Shown here: positions 1-11,357 of the stretch, piece by piece
Layout: each line of letters begins with the position of its first letter
Numbering within the stretch: the stretch's first letter is position 1
Source of the DNA: Phyllostachys edulis
Taxonomy: Eukaryota; Streptophyta; Magnoliopsida; Poales; Poaceae
DNA length: 64,000 bases
NCBI GenBank assembly: GCA_036346405.1
Contig: CM070566.1
Coordinates: forward strand, 9,954,355-10,018,354
Direction: 5' to 3'
Translations under genes and position numbers: made by a program
The notes under the pieces: model-generated
The model's input: the letters and a program-made list of their open reading frames with translations, nothing else
Databases searched by the model: none
Told to the model about the DNA's origin: nothing

Positions 1-532
1 TTACCATTTTCTATGATTATTCGATTGGGGACTCCAAATCGAGTAATCACGCTTCTCATCATGAACCGTTTTGTGGCTTTCGTTGTTATCCCAGTCACAA
101 GTTCGGCTTCGATCCATTTTGTGAACGTATCAATAGCCACAAAAAGGAACTCGAAACCTCCTGGAGCCCTTGGGAACGGTCCTAGGATATCGAGACCCTG
201 TGTGCAAAAGGCCATGATAGAGGAATTGTTTGTAATGCCTGAGCTGGTTGATGTATTTGCCTGTTATGAAACTGGTATTGTACACATTTCTTGACCATCT
301 CTTTGGCATCATAGAGGGCTGTTGGCCAGTAAAATCCTTGTCGAAAGGCTTTACCCACCAATGTTCTGTAGGAAGCATGAGTTCCACAAATACTCCCGTG
401 TATGTCATGAAGGAGGTTTAGTCCTTCTCTCTGCGGTATGCATCGCATGAGTACCTCTTTTATAGAGGACTCCTTCGACCAAAGTATACATTTTGGCCTT
501 TCGGGATAAACGATCTGCTTCGAGATTGTCAT
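1..532 (-). pseudogene. Tat-type integrase, N-terminal and core part, frameshifted
   Basis: The minus strand from 532 to about 200 encodes an integrase zinc-binding region with the stretch GKAFRQGFYWP and a downstream KKCVQY. The expected last Cys of the HHCC finger (C-x-x-C) is Tyr here. The frame then runs into a stop near 182. A different frame continues with AIDTFTKWIEAE, which holds the first catalytic Asp of the core, and with FGVPNRIIIENG, where the second catalytic acid would lie. The zinc finger and core are therefore out of frame, which makes this a dead copy. The last third lies left of the window. Confidence 0.8.
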
Positions 533-782
533 CGGGCACGGAACCCATCTGAAGATACTTGTAAATGGGATCCATCCAAGTATCCTCGTATTCTAGAGAG
601 GCTGTCTCAATAGGAGATATCTCTGGTGTTTCCACTAGAGATGGCTTCTGGAGTTGCTCCAAGAAGACTCCTTTTGGTACTAGTGATCGGGAAGAAGCTA
701 TTCGAGCAAGCTGGTCTGCGAGGAAATTATCCTTTCGAGGGATGAATTGTACCTCGAAACCGAAAAAATGCTTTTAAAGCTT

Positions 783-1259
783 TCAAACTTCCGATAAGTA
801 CCGAGACATGGTCGGGTTAGAGAACTGGTACTCTTTTCTGACCTGATTCACGACTAGTTGAGAGTCTCCTCTCATGAGTAGTCGTCGAACTGCGAGCGCT
901 TTCGCAGCTCGTAAGCTAGCTAGTAAACCTTCATACTCTGCCACGTTGTTAGTGGCCTGAAAGTTTAGCTGTATGGCATACTTTAAGGTCTCCCCGTTAG
1001 GAGATTCCAGACCACTACGTTTCGAGCCATTTAAATTAAATGACCCGTCAGTACATCGCCCACTTGTCGTGGGTATCAGATTAGGATCTGAACAGTTCAG
1101 ATTTGTCCATTCGCGATAAAGTCTCGCCAAGATCTGGGATTTAATGGTCGTCGACATGAAATGGAGGTCGAACTCCCCAAGTTCTACTGACCATTTAGAC
1201 ATGCGTCCCGCTGCTTCCCTATTCTGGAGGATTACTCCTAAGGGAAACTTAGACGGCAC
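783..1259 (-). pseudogene. Additional RNase H domain of the Tat element
   Basis: An open stretch of about 158 codons carries the RNase H signatures TDGSFNLNGS (first catalytic Asp), NVAEYEGLLASLRAAKAL (catalytic Glu) and LLMRGDSQLVVNQV (third Asp). This is the RNase HI-like fold found as the extra domain in Tat elements, separate from the normal Ty3 RNase H further upstream. The N-terminal part (VILQNREAAGRMSKWSVELGE) still belongs to the connection with the first RNase H. The domain looks intact, but a stop follows near 783 before the integrase zinc finger. Confidence 0.8.
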
Positions 1260-1370
1260 AATTATCTTGTGCGTCTAAAAGTAATGCCGCAGTTTCCTCG
1301 AAGACATGAGGAGGGCATAGAGAAGCTTTTGGACCCGAGGGTAACGCCCTTAGGTCGTGTAAAACTTCAC

Positions 1371-2410
1371 TTATGTAAGACATCGTCGCTGAACGTGTTC
1401 ACGTTCTACGACTAGTACTGCGCTCACTGCCTGTGGCATGGTAGCTAGATAAATCAAGAGCGTCTCTTTTGGTTTCGGGGAAACCAGAACAGGAGCACTC
1501 GTAAGATATCTCTTGATATCCTCGAAGGCATCGTTTGCCTCTTCCGACCACTCGAAACCCTCGTGCTTCCTTAGAAGTTTGAAGAAAGATAGTCCTTTTT
1601 CTCCCAATCGTGCTATGAAACGACTTAAAGCCGCCATACACCCTGTGAGTTTTTGGACTTCTTTCTTCGTGGTTGGAGAGTGCATTTGGACAATGGCTTT
1701 TATCTTTTCGGGATTTGCTTCGATCCCTCGTACAAAGACCAGGAATCCAAGCAACTTTCCCGAAGATACTTCAAACACACACTTCTCAGGATTGAGTTTC
1801 AAGCGGTGTTTTCTGAGGTTGTCGAACGTCTCCTGCAAGTCTGAAACATGATCAAGCCGCTTGATGCTTTTACGACTAGATCGCCAACATAGGCTTCCAA
1901 ATTTCGGCCTAGCTGAGGTGAAAAAGTCGATTGCATCAAACGTTGAAAAGAAGCGCCAGCATTTTTTAGACCAAATGGCATTTTGACATAGCAAAATATA
2001 CCAAATGGAGTAATAAATACGGTCTTTTCTTCATCTTCTAGACTCATATTAATCTGATGGTAGCCAGAATATGCATCTAGAAAACTTAATATTTCGCAAC
2101 CAGCAGTAGAGTCAACCAACTGATCGATACGAGGTAAAGGGAAATCATCTTTTGGACAAGCTTTATTAAGATTAGTGATGTCAACGCACATTCGCCACTT
2201 GCTGTTAGACTTCCTAACCATTACAGGGTTGGCCAACCACACTGGGTGGTCGACTTCTCTTATAAAGCCTGCTTTAAGTAGCTTGTCCAATTCTGACTTT
2301 ATAGCGTCTCGTCGATCAGGGGAAAATCTCCGTAATTTTTGTTTTACGGGTACTTTGTTAGGCCGTAAAGCTAGCCTGTGCTCAATCACTTCCCTGGGGA
2401 CTCTGGGCAT
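1371..2410 (-). pseudogene. Tat-type reverse transcriptase and RNase H
   Basis: The minus strand from 2410 encodes RT motifs in order: KWRMCVDITNLNKACPKD, LDAYSGYHQI and MPFGLKNAGASFQRLM. The polymerase active-site box reads YVGD (codons at 1880-1891) instead of YVDD, so one metal-binding Asp is Gly. A frameshift near 1800-1850 moves the rest (thumb and first RNase H, with LLGFLVFVRGIEANPEKIKA and FFKLLRKHEGFEWSEEANDAFEDIK) into another frame that ends at 1371. The module begins in frame with the linker MPRVPREVIEHRLALRP. The domain order and the NLNKACPKD box are typical of Tat elements. Confidence 0.85.
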
Positions 2411-2689
2411 GTCGAATGCTTTCCACGCGAAGACATCTGCGTTTGCTCGGAGGAAAGTGATGAGGGCGTCTTCCTACTTAGGGTCGGAAGTATCCCCGAT
2501 GCGAACAGTCTTCGAAGGTTCCTCCTGATCCAGGGGAACCTCTTTGACTTGGTCATTCAGCTTGGGTGCAGCTTTAGGCTTCGAGCACTTGGTCGAAGGT
2601 CGCCTTTTTTCTTCCCGAGCCAGATTCCGACCTACCATCTCGAGGATCGATGGTCACATCGCAGCGCCATCTTCTTATCACAATGAATT

Positions 2690-3060
2690 GTGATTACTCC
2701 TTTGGGACCTGGCATCTTAAGATATTGATACCCATAATGAGTTGCCATTAAGAATTTTGCCAAAGCTGGTCATCCGAGTATCGCGTTATATACCGTATCG
2801 AAATCGACCACATCAAAGGAGATCTTCTCCGTCCGGAAATTACTTGGTGAACCAAATGTAATAGGAAGGGAAACTTGACTAATAGGTTTGGTCAAGATCC
2901 CAAAGATAATACCATGAAATGAATATCTTGCCGCCTTACCTTGGTCCCGGTACTTGCATCTCGCCCGTGGTGTTCGTCAACAAAATATTTAACGAACTAC
3001 CACCATCAATCAACACTTGATTCACTCGATAGTTGTTGATGGTGGGTTCACCACTATCGT
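2690..3060 (-). pseudogene. Retroviral-type aspartic protease remnant of the Tat element
   Basis: Reading the minus strand from about 3060 gives NYRVNQVLIDGGSSLNILL. This contains the D-G-G-S-S form of the protease active site used by plant Tat-type elements. The open frame is short: several stops follow between about 2940 and 2690, so only the active-site strand is convincing. It lies between the gag remnant and the RT, as expected. Confidence 0.6.
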
Positions 3061-3082
3061 AACGACCGGTCGGATCGAAGGA

Positions 3083-3283
3083 TCAGCAATCACCCTTCTC
3101 AAAAGAGATGGTGACTTCCGACCACTTCGGTACTTTATTGACAAGAGGGGAGTCAATGGAGTTTACCTCATGCTCGACGGCCTTAAGCTGTCGCCTTGAC
3201 TCGTAGTCGAAACCGGTATCCATGTCAATGTCTGCATAATCGGCCAAGTCGAACCAGTTCTCCTCGTTCCACTCTCCTGCCAT
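3083..3283 (-). pseudogene. gag C-terminal remnant of the Tat element
   Basis: A 66-codon stretch reading MAGEWNEENWFDLADYADID and ending KWSEVTISFEKGDC lies just upstream of the protease. The acidic run and the KWSE..ISF phrase match what usually links gag to protease in Tat elements. No nucleocapsid or main capsid part is present, and the LTR starts only 70 bp upstream, so gag has been largely deleted. Confidence 0.45.
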
Positions 3284-3587
3284 GAGAGCATGAGAATTGG
3301 AAGGACAGAGGGAAAAACTGATGACTCGAAGATCCCCATGGTTGGTGCCAACTGTCGGTGTTTTAGGACCGAACTTGCGTAAAGATTATTTGATTCGGAG
3401 GTTCCTCTAGGCTCAAAATCACACAGAGATGGAGACACGGGAATTTTATACAGGTTCGGGCCTTCTCCGGGAGAATAACAACCCTACTCCTGTGTGTATG
3501 TATTGAGTATATCGATTACAAGATCAAGCCGTAAAACTAGAGTATTGTGCTTCTCGATTCGGGCTCTCCCTTGCTCGATGATCCTTG

Positions 3588-3597
3588 CCTTTATACC
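3588..3597 (-). promoter_or_regulatory. TATA-like box in the Tat LTR
   Basis: The minus strand reads GGTATAAAGG about 235 bp inside the inner LTR edge, which would place the transcript start within the LTR as expected for an R region. Confidence 0.45.
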
Positions 3598-3852
3598 GCC
3601 CCTGCATCGTACGCCGCTGGACCTCTAATAAAGGTCACTTAATCATCCGGATCGTGGCGCCGTTACTGGAGGTTATTGCAGGAGTTAAAACGTTCCCACG
3701 TCGCCAGGCAATTATCATCATAAAAGGGAGTTAAAATCGTGCCATTATCTTAGGAAATAATGACGTAGTTTACTACCCGTATTTTGAATACGGTACGGAA
3801 GATTCCTTTATCGACTAAGCCCACATGTCTGTGAGCCTTGTCGACTAGGGCC

Positions 3853-4022
3853 TGGTCGTAGAAGGTCTTACGACCAGGGGATGGTCGTAGGAAAGCTTAC
3901 GACTGCATACTGATCGTAGTAGAGCTTACGATCATGGGATAGTCGTATAAGGACTTACGACTATGGGGTAGTCGTAGGAAGACCCACGACTATAGGGTGG
4001 TCGTAGAAGAACTTACAACCTC
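3853..4022. repeat. 29-bp tandem repeat, six units, each with dyad symmetry
   Basis: The pentamer TCGTA recurs at 3856, 3885, 3914, 3943, 3972 and 4001, exactly 29 bp apart. Each unit holds an imperfect palindrome of the form TCGTAG....CTTACGA. It lies in the putative U3 of the Tat LTR. Confidence 0.9.
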
Positions 4023-4137
4023 TAGCTTCTCCCTTATTAATATTTAAGGGGTATACTCAGGAGTTATGTGACGTCATTATTACCTCATAATATGAATTAT
4101 GGATAAATGATTAAATGAGGATTGTTATATCCTCGTC

Positions 4138-4665
4138 AATATTGTTAAAAATGCTAAGTCTCAGGATTTTCTACTACTTATCTAGTTCGAACTTGGCTTT
4201 GTGCATATAAAAGAACTCTAAAACTTCCCTTGACTAGCCCTACATCATCATTTGATCAGATTGTGTTGGCTCGCGAGTACGGTTGTGTACTCAGGCTCGT
4301 CCAATATAATCTTTCAGACCCATGCGATCAAGACCCCTACTACTACCACCACTACCACTCAGAGGCTGAACCAGAAGATGGTGAAGATGATGAAGCTTAG
4401 GCCGGGACTCCCAATCGCTTGCCTGTGGGCAGAGCGAATGGATCCACTACAACTTGTTTTACTTCCGCACTTATCTTTGTTTCTGTACTCTGACTTTTGT
4501 AAGATTTTTGTTTTGTGGCTCTTTTGTAAAACAATTGGCCGCACGGCCTGATATGTATAAATATATATGTTATGTTGCAGGCTTGTATTGCTCAATTGTC
4601 CCTACGAGCACTGTCCCTACGAGCACTATTCACCCCGAACACGGTCTACACTGAGTGTAGTCATA
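4138..4665 (+). repeat. Probable degraded LTR fragment (plus orientation)
   Basis: A TATA-like GCATATAAAAG near 4204 is followed by a GAGTACGG.TGTACTCA motif and CTACTACTACCACC-type sequence. This resembles the R/U5 portion of the chromovirus-type LTRs at 13,959 and 22,720 read on their own strand. No terminus or TSD could be fixed, so the call rests on resemblance only. Confidence 0.35.
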
Positions 4666-4679
4666 CCACCTATGATCGG

Positions 4680-5050
4680 GTGTGATCTCCAGGACCACTC
4701 CTTAGGACGTCCTCGGAACCTCTCCAGGACCACTCCTCAGGACCACCTCGGAAAGTCTCCAGGACCACTCCCCAGGACCTCCTCAGAACCTCTCTAGGAC
4801 CACTCCTCAGGACCTCCTCGGAACATCTCCAGGACCACTCCTCAGGACCTCCTCGGAACCTCTCCAGGACCACTCCTCATAATCTCCTCGGAACCTCTCT
4901 AGGACCGCTCCCCAGGACCTCCTCGGAACCTCCCTCCAGGACCTCCCTAGGACTTCTTTAGGACTTCTCCAGGACCTCCTCAGGACCTTCCCAGAACTTC
5001 TTCAGGACTTCTCCAAGACCTTCAGGACCTCTTCGAGACCTCCCCAGGAT
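4680..5050. repeat. 35-bp minisatellite (about ten units, decaying rightward)
   Basis: Copies of a unit built on GGAACCTCTCCAGGACCACT start at 4715, 4750, 4785, 4820, 4855, 4890 and 4925, always 35 bp apart. To the right the array breaks down into shorter CAGGACCTCCT variants until about 5050. The unit is not a multiple of three and carries no conserved reading frame. Confidence 0.9.
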
Positions 5051-7539
5051 CCATAAATTTGCACAATACGTAACGCTAAAATTTTAATTAAAATAGTGTG
5101 CAAGTAGAATATGTTAGGTGATTTCAGAGCGTATTTTCTTTTCAAAGAAAATTAAGTGTAAAAATAAGGGGTTGTCTATTTCTCAGTAGACTAAAAATTT
5201 CTTATTTTTCAATCACCTTTTTTGTCCTTTGTATCTTGATCCAAAGGCCACTTTTACCAAATTGCACATTGCTAACCACTGGAATTTTAACTATAGTGAT
5301 GTCTGGCTTCTTTAACCGATAGGAATTTCCAAAAGGATATCCGTGCTTTGCTTTTTTATTTGGCTAGCTGAACCCTACAAAGAAACTAACACAAAATAAA
5401 ATATTCTAACCTATTGCCATGACTAAGGCATGCAAACGAAGCTCCCATTACCAAAACAAATGGACTGATTTTGTTCTGAATTGATGGCAAGTCAGCTAAC
5501 AAAGTTCATAATACCTAAGGATTTTGAGGAAAATATAAAACATGAAATAGACCTAGTAAATAATATAGTGCGTCGTCATATCATTAAAGCCCCATGATAC
5601 CATCCTTACCCATCAGAATCCACAAAAGAAAACAAGTAAACAACCCTATCCTTTCATAAGAAAAGATGGGCCAATTATGCACCACAAGTTCTACTGGGCC
5701 ATCTAATAAAGTTTTGTTCCAATGGACCCAATAGAATTGTAGGAAGCTAGAGCTAGTAGGACGTCAACTACTGAGGATAGCGCTATGACATCTTTCGCTA
5801 GCAATTGATAAAATAAATTATACACTAATGTGTATATGAAGAACAGGACATAAGCCAAAATTATAGATCTTTATCTGGAAAAAATAAGAAAATTATGAAA
5901 GAAGAAAGCATGAATGTGAGAAACATTTTAGTTGTCATGCTAGTGTCTAAAAATAATAAACTATTCTAAGCTCTACAAAAAGACAGATACAAGAAGCAAC
6001 AGGGGCCGAAACCACTATGAAAATAAGGAATAATAATAGTGAGAATGCAAATTTATAAAGACAAATCAAGAAAATATTGAAAATAAGCCCATACAAAATT
6101 TAAACCAACATGCAGGCACAACAGCAGGTAATTTGGAAAAAAAATACATGACACTACAAAAGTTGCACACATACTATGAAGAAATTGCATATGACCTAAC
6201 ACTACAAAAATATATAAAACTGTGGTGTAATATCGAAATGGTTATGCCAATAGGTAATCTACGAAATCTTGGAAGAGAAGCTGAAAGCATGAACGTAAAT
6301 TCTCTATAACTCGTGTTCTAAAGAATGAATTGCACAAGAATATTTTCTATGTACTGTAAAAAATAATAAGCTAGATAGGTTAAAGAATAACCTTTGGACC
6401 TTAGGACAAAGAATGCACATCAGATAAATCATTGCTAAGATGAACAGTATGAAGTAAAACAAAATTCTGAAGGTGATCCACATCCTCCCTGACCTTTAGA
6501 CATACATGTTCGATCCCATAAAATTATATACTAAGTCAGATGGAAAATAGCATATTAGGCAGGCAAAACAAAAAAAAATCAAAAAGACCAATAAGTTGAA
6601 GAAAGGAGAACAAATATAGATGGCTTTCAGATAGAGACAAAGATAGATAGGCAAAACAAAAAATGCAAAACGACTGATAAGTTGAAGAAAGGAGAACAAA
6701 TATAGATGGCTTTCAAATAGAGAAAAAGATAGGAATATTAGATAGACGAGCAAGCTCTTGAACTTCATTAGTGTCTATATCATCACACTACATTTAACTA
6801 GGAAAGGGAAAACGAAACACTTGGTCCTCACACAATACATAGCGAGCTACAACTTATGATCCAGCACAAAAACCAAATCCTGTTAAATGTGTGCCAATTA
6901 AGTTTGAGTACAACCTTAATTTTTGCCAGCGAAGGCAATCATACCAGATCTTAAGCATAACAAAGCTAGCAAATTAGTTCCTCCCAAAACCATGCATGGC
7001 CAATTCGAGCAAAATTAGTTCCCTCAAACCCACTCATAGCTACAACTAATTAAATTAAAGAAATCCCAAACAATGAATTTCCTCATGAAACTATAAAATT
7101 CTCGACCACCAGACCTACGTACATAGATCCACAAATCCTACATACATGGATGCAAAAAAAAAAGAACTAAATGGGCACACCTCACCAAGGAAAGAGAAGA
7201 AGCTCAACACAAAAAAGGACGACTGTACCTCTAAACTACAACCAATCGACGACTCCACTACCAACAAAATCAGCCACAAATCCCTCGCGAGCGTCGAGCA
7301 ACTGAGCCACTGGCCACTTGGCTGCCAAGCCACCATTCGCTGGTGGCTACTGAGTCGCCGAGACGCTCTCGACTTTGCTAAGTCTCCTCTCTCTTCTCTT
7401 CCGTTCAAACAAAGAAGACAAACAAAGATGAGTTGTTAGATACAAATTATCTTAAACAAAAAAACAATAATATTCAAAGTCCAATATACAACAGATTACT
7501 GAAAACTAAAATAACCCAAAACAAATATAGTTACAGTGT
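5051..7539. other. AT-rich stretch without a recognisable gene
   Basis: I find no conserved protein, TIR or LTR here. A local 86-bp duplication lies at about 6559-6733. Around 7150-7440 the composition becomes GC-richer with short overlapping open frames on both strands, but none resembles a known protein. Confidence 0.5.
6559..6733. repeat. 86-bp tandem duplication
   Basis: The core ATAAGTTGAAGAAAGGAGAA starts at 6591 and again at 6677. The two copies are nearly identical through the following AGATGGCTTT and differ by a few substitutions at the edges. Confidence 0.85.
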
Positions 7540-7544
7540 ATGAG
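7540..7544. other. Left TSD of the LARD-like element
   Basis: ATGAG directly abuts the terminal TG at 7545 and equals 13510-13514. Confidence 0.85.
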
Positions 7545-8808
7545 TGTAACACCCCAGCCCAACAAGAGCTTGGAATGTTACTAAACTAACAATTTAACAA
7601 TTTGAAACTAAGACGATTTACGAAATTTTGACAGAACCTCCTTTGTATAGTTAACTATACTGGAGGTTCCAACAGATGATTATATCACAAATAAATAATC
7701 CAACATCCAGTATAATCAAAAGACATCCAAAATATGCTAATCATCACTATTACAAATAATCCGATGCGTAAGGCATAATCATAACAAAACCTTTTAATAG
7801 TCTGCTCATTTATTAAGGTACATTCTAAATTTATTCAACTATAAAAGATTTGTGGCAGTGTGAATCCAACTCAAGACTATTCCCTCTCATGCATGTCGTT
7901 CCTGTAAGGGGTACCTAAAACCACAAACAACAGCAAGAGTGAGTCCAAAGACTCAGCAAGTACAAATAATAAAATATTATAACTCACATTTATAACATCA
8001 ACATCCAATTCCAAAGCTTTACATTAAAATCTATCACATGATTATGTAATGCAAATGTGCAATGCATCTTTTTCCTTTTTACTCACTTCGCATTTTACCG
8101 GAAATGCAAGGTATGCAACCGTCGATACATAACCATGCATGTGCCCTCTAGCACAGGGACCAAAAGCCCATACTCCACAAGTATGGGGACCACAAGCCCG
8201 TCATCTTCATGACGGGGACCTCCAATCAATGCCCACACTCCACGAGTGTGGGGACCACAAGCCCGTCATCTACATAACGGGGACCTCAAATATATATGCT
8301 TAGTCACCGCGTGACCAAGCCACAAATATGCTCTCAACATGCACATGAACGATTACTCTATCCATCAATAACATGTAATAGCTACAGCATCATGCATGAA
8401 TAAAACTTAATCATATCTCAAGCATTCACCATCATTAATCATACATATCACTCTAGCAACCATGCATAGCTAATATGTATCAAGTACTTGCAATCACGAT
8501 CAAACACTCATAATTAATCTATCAATTAGAGTACTTGCCTTAACCGTGCGAGAATGGAGGACGCGAAGAGGACGCTGTCCTCGGGACCAACCCCCACCTG
8601 AATTTATTTAATAAGCACGCTAAGACAACAATACTGGACAAAACAAAGCTAGAAGCAATTACGACATCGCTACATTCTCTAGCGCAACCCCAACTCCCAA
8701 AATCTTAAACAGCAGTCTGTCCCCTTAACAGATAGTCATAACCAAAAATTCATATCTTTTAGTACAGAGATCCAAATGGGGCGTTCTTGGACTTTATGGA
8801 AATCAAAT
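7545..8808 (-). repeat. Truncated 3' LTR of the LARD-like element
   Basis: This block aligns end to end with 11,358-12,687 of the right LTR with scattered substitutions, then similarity stops abruptly near 8808. It holds two copies of the 65-bp repeat (8167 and 8232), against three in the other LTR, and that accounts for most of the length difference. The missing part corresponds to 12,688-13,509, which includes the TATA region. Confidence 0.85.
8167..8295. repeat. 65-bp repeat with hairpins, two units (left LTR)
   Basis: CCCATACTCCACAAGTATGG at 8167 and CCCACACTCCACGAGTGTGG at 8232 each form a short hairpin. Each is followed by a second hairpin, CCGTCATC....GACGGGG. Confidence 0.85.
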
Positions 8809-11340
8809 CCTCTTCAAGGATTATTCCAAAGAGTCAATTTATCACACAATGCATCTCAACAACTTGATACCTAAAGTCTCACAAAGTCATCTACTTGACC
8901 ACCACTATCCAGTTGCCACACTTCAGCCTACAAGACTCCTCAACACAAATCGGTTAATCCTTTCTCAGAAGAAAAGGCAAATAGAGACAGTTTCAATACA
9001 CAGGAAACATTACCCCTCGCAGTAGACACAAGACCAAGGGAAGTAGTCAAATAGTAGTGATCTCAAAAAATAAAAGACGAGACCACAGTTGAGGGCACAA
9101 GTTCCACAAGAAGAGAATATCAAATCTCAGCCAATAAGAATAAAACATTGCTTTTGAAACTCGAGAAACCCTTATGCAGCCAATAACAAAGTTAAGTACG
9201 GTTCGAAAAACTGCAAACTACAAAACTTGAGTCCAACCTCAAAGACCTCTACTACGCTCTTTCTTTTATCAAAGGAAATAATTGTTCTCTGTTGGTAACA
9301 TCTTTTTTCTCCAACTCAAGTAAAGGAACCTCTAAGTTCAAATCACATGAATAACTTAAGAATCAAATGGAACTTTTTCATCAGTTCACCTTACTCAACA
9401 TTTTTTTTAGCTACTACCCAAATCATGAGGTCCAGAAGATCACAAACGCAAAATTCAGGAAATTTTCACCTAATCTATATCACGAAAGGCGATCAAATTA
9501 CCTTTTTTTCTAAAAGGGTCATGACCACTCCAACAAGTCACAATCCTTTGCAGACCATCTTACTAATATCAAGAATAATACCCCCTTTACAAGAATCATT
9601 ATCGTCATCTCCTTCATTATAAAGCCCCAAATGGTTCCATACTACTTGTATCATCTCATCCTCAAATTAAGAATATGCCAAAATCTTACAATCTCACTAC
9701 ATCAACCACTTTATTTCAAAGGGAATCTACTACACAATTTAAAGGGTTAAATCAAACCCTTTTGTCATAGACATGCTGTCATCCGACTATTTCACAACCA
9801 CGTCAGCATAAGCCATCTATTAAATCACATGAGTACAACTCTTATTGCTGCTCAACACCACACGTCAACACACAACAGTTGCACTCCAACCATTGTTGCT
9901 ATCAACTGGCTTCATCATGAAATCTATATGCTACCTACTTTCCTTGCCAAATCACACGAACAATTACAAACACATATTCAACCGTTCTACCTCACATTCA
10001 TAATTTGGTACAAAATCACATTAAAACTTCAAGAATCGAAATCCTCCATCATTCAAAAGTCTCAGCAACACTACAACCAAATTCATCACATCGTTCTTTA
10101 CAGAAGAGCTATCCAAAACTCCTCCTGTAATATTCTACATCCACTAGTTTCTATCCCTTCAATCTTTTGTAGGCAAATCTAACATTTAATCATGGTAAGA
10201 AACATGTAGATGAAATAACTATAAATGTTCACCATGTATCTATACAAAAGATAATTTCCAAGATTAATATCCACTAAGGCAATAATCCAGCGTCTCCTCA
10301 ACTTTCCCTTCCCACACAATTAATTTCATCCATTGAGACCAAATAATCCAACAAGGTTAGTAAACTAAACAATTTTAATGGTCAAACTCGTTCGTCAATA
10401 TTCCACACTTCTTAATAGCTCCTTTAACTTCAATTGGGTATAGCCATACCCTTAATCACAGTTCATTAAGAACTGTTACAGGACACCATCAAACTAATCA
10501 ACTTCCTTTCCAAGGATCTTAGTTAAGATCGATTATGCACCACACTACAGATCAAACTTGATAACCCATAACATATCCATTAATTTCTTTGATTATAACC
10601 TCTCACGTAACCACAAGAAGACATCGCTAAATGTCTAACATTTTTTTTCATAAATGAGAACCATTCAGCTTCAACACTCAAAATACCCCAAAAGAGATAC
10701 ATTAAGTCAAAGCTTCCACGTACTAAAGGACTTGCAAAAGGAAACTTTCATTATCCAAATCATCAAGCGAAATAAATGGGTCATGTTTTCCAATAAGAAA
10801 GACAAAACTCCAATACAAAGGTCAATCTTGACAATTAACCAAGTTCACCAGCCGCACGAATAACTCAACAGTTGGGAAAACAATAATTGCTTTAAGGAAC
10901 AAAATTAAGCCAATGAAAACACATCAACCTTTCTCAAATAAACCCATCAACCGCAAAGAACTAATAACCCAAGAGAAATTCATCAACCACAACTGGACAA
11001 GAGTTGACCAAATTCAAATTCAAGGAAGAGAACAACTTTTCTAAAGATACTCACTATCAACACCTGTACTAAGATATCCGAGGTAACCACTTCACTATTC
11101 TCTTACCATGAACGGTGGTGTAACCTGGTAAAGCACAGGGCCACAACCATGACCTCAACCTATCAACATCCACTATCCTCACACATAACCAAGATAATCA
11201 ATTAATTAGCAATCATGCTAAATTCATATCAGCAATCATCGATACAATATAATGGAAATGTAAATGCAATGCAATAACCCAATCCCACCTACTGTGTTTA
11301 GTGTGTCAAGATTAATAATTCAAGTACTAGGGACCTACAG
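8809..11340. other. Internal non-coding region of the LARD-like element
   Basis: The plus strand is rich in A and C. Open frames on both strands are short and resemble no gag, protease, RT, RNase H or integrase. No polypurine tract followed by an LTR start was found; a CCCCCTTT stretch near 9582 is the closest candidate but is not followed by LTR sequence. Confidence 0.6.
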
Positions 11341-11355
11341 CCTGCTCTGATACCA
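11341..11355 (-). promoter_or_regulatory. Primer-binding site (initiator Met tRNA) of the LARD-like element
   Basis: The minus strand reads TGGTATCAGAGCAGG, the standard complement to the 3' end of plant initiator tRNA-Met. It is separated from the LTR by two bases. Confidence 0.85.
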
Positions 11356-11357
11356 AC

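Larger units (their letters stand above)
1..4137 (-). mobile_element. Ty3/gypsy retrotransposon, Tat type, 5' portion (minus strand)
   Basis: Reading the minus strand from right to left gives LTR, a short gag remnant, protease, reverse transcriptase, RNase H, a second RNase H and integrase; the window edge cuts the integrase. A second RNase H between the polymerase module and integrase is the known hallmark of the Tat clade of Ty3/gypsy elements. Only about 900 bp separate the LTR from the RT, so most of gag is missing. Every domain carries frameshifts, stops or active-site changes. The inner LTR edge (3353) is a clear TG end; the outer edge near 4137 is a guess. Confidence 0.85.
3353..4137 (-). 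repeat. LTR of the Tat-type element (5' LTR, minus orientation)
   Basis: The plus strand starts TGTCGGTGTTTTAGGACC at 3353, giving a CA-ending LTR in the element's own orientation, directly beside the gag remnant. The complement of 3341-3352 (GTTGGCACCAAC) may be the primer-binding site, but I cannot assign its tRNA. A TATA-like box sits on the minus strand at 3588-3597 and a tandem dyad repeat at 3853-4022. The outer edge is uncertain; no second LTR is in the window. Confidence 0.6.

Noticed and set aside
9573..9590. CCCCCTTTAC as polypurine tract of the LARD-like element
   Set aside because: The sequence left of it does not match the end of the right LTR, so it cannot be the internal border.
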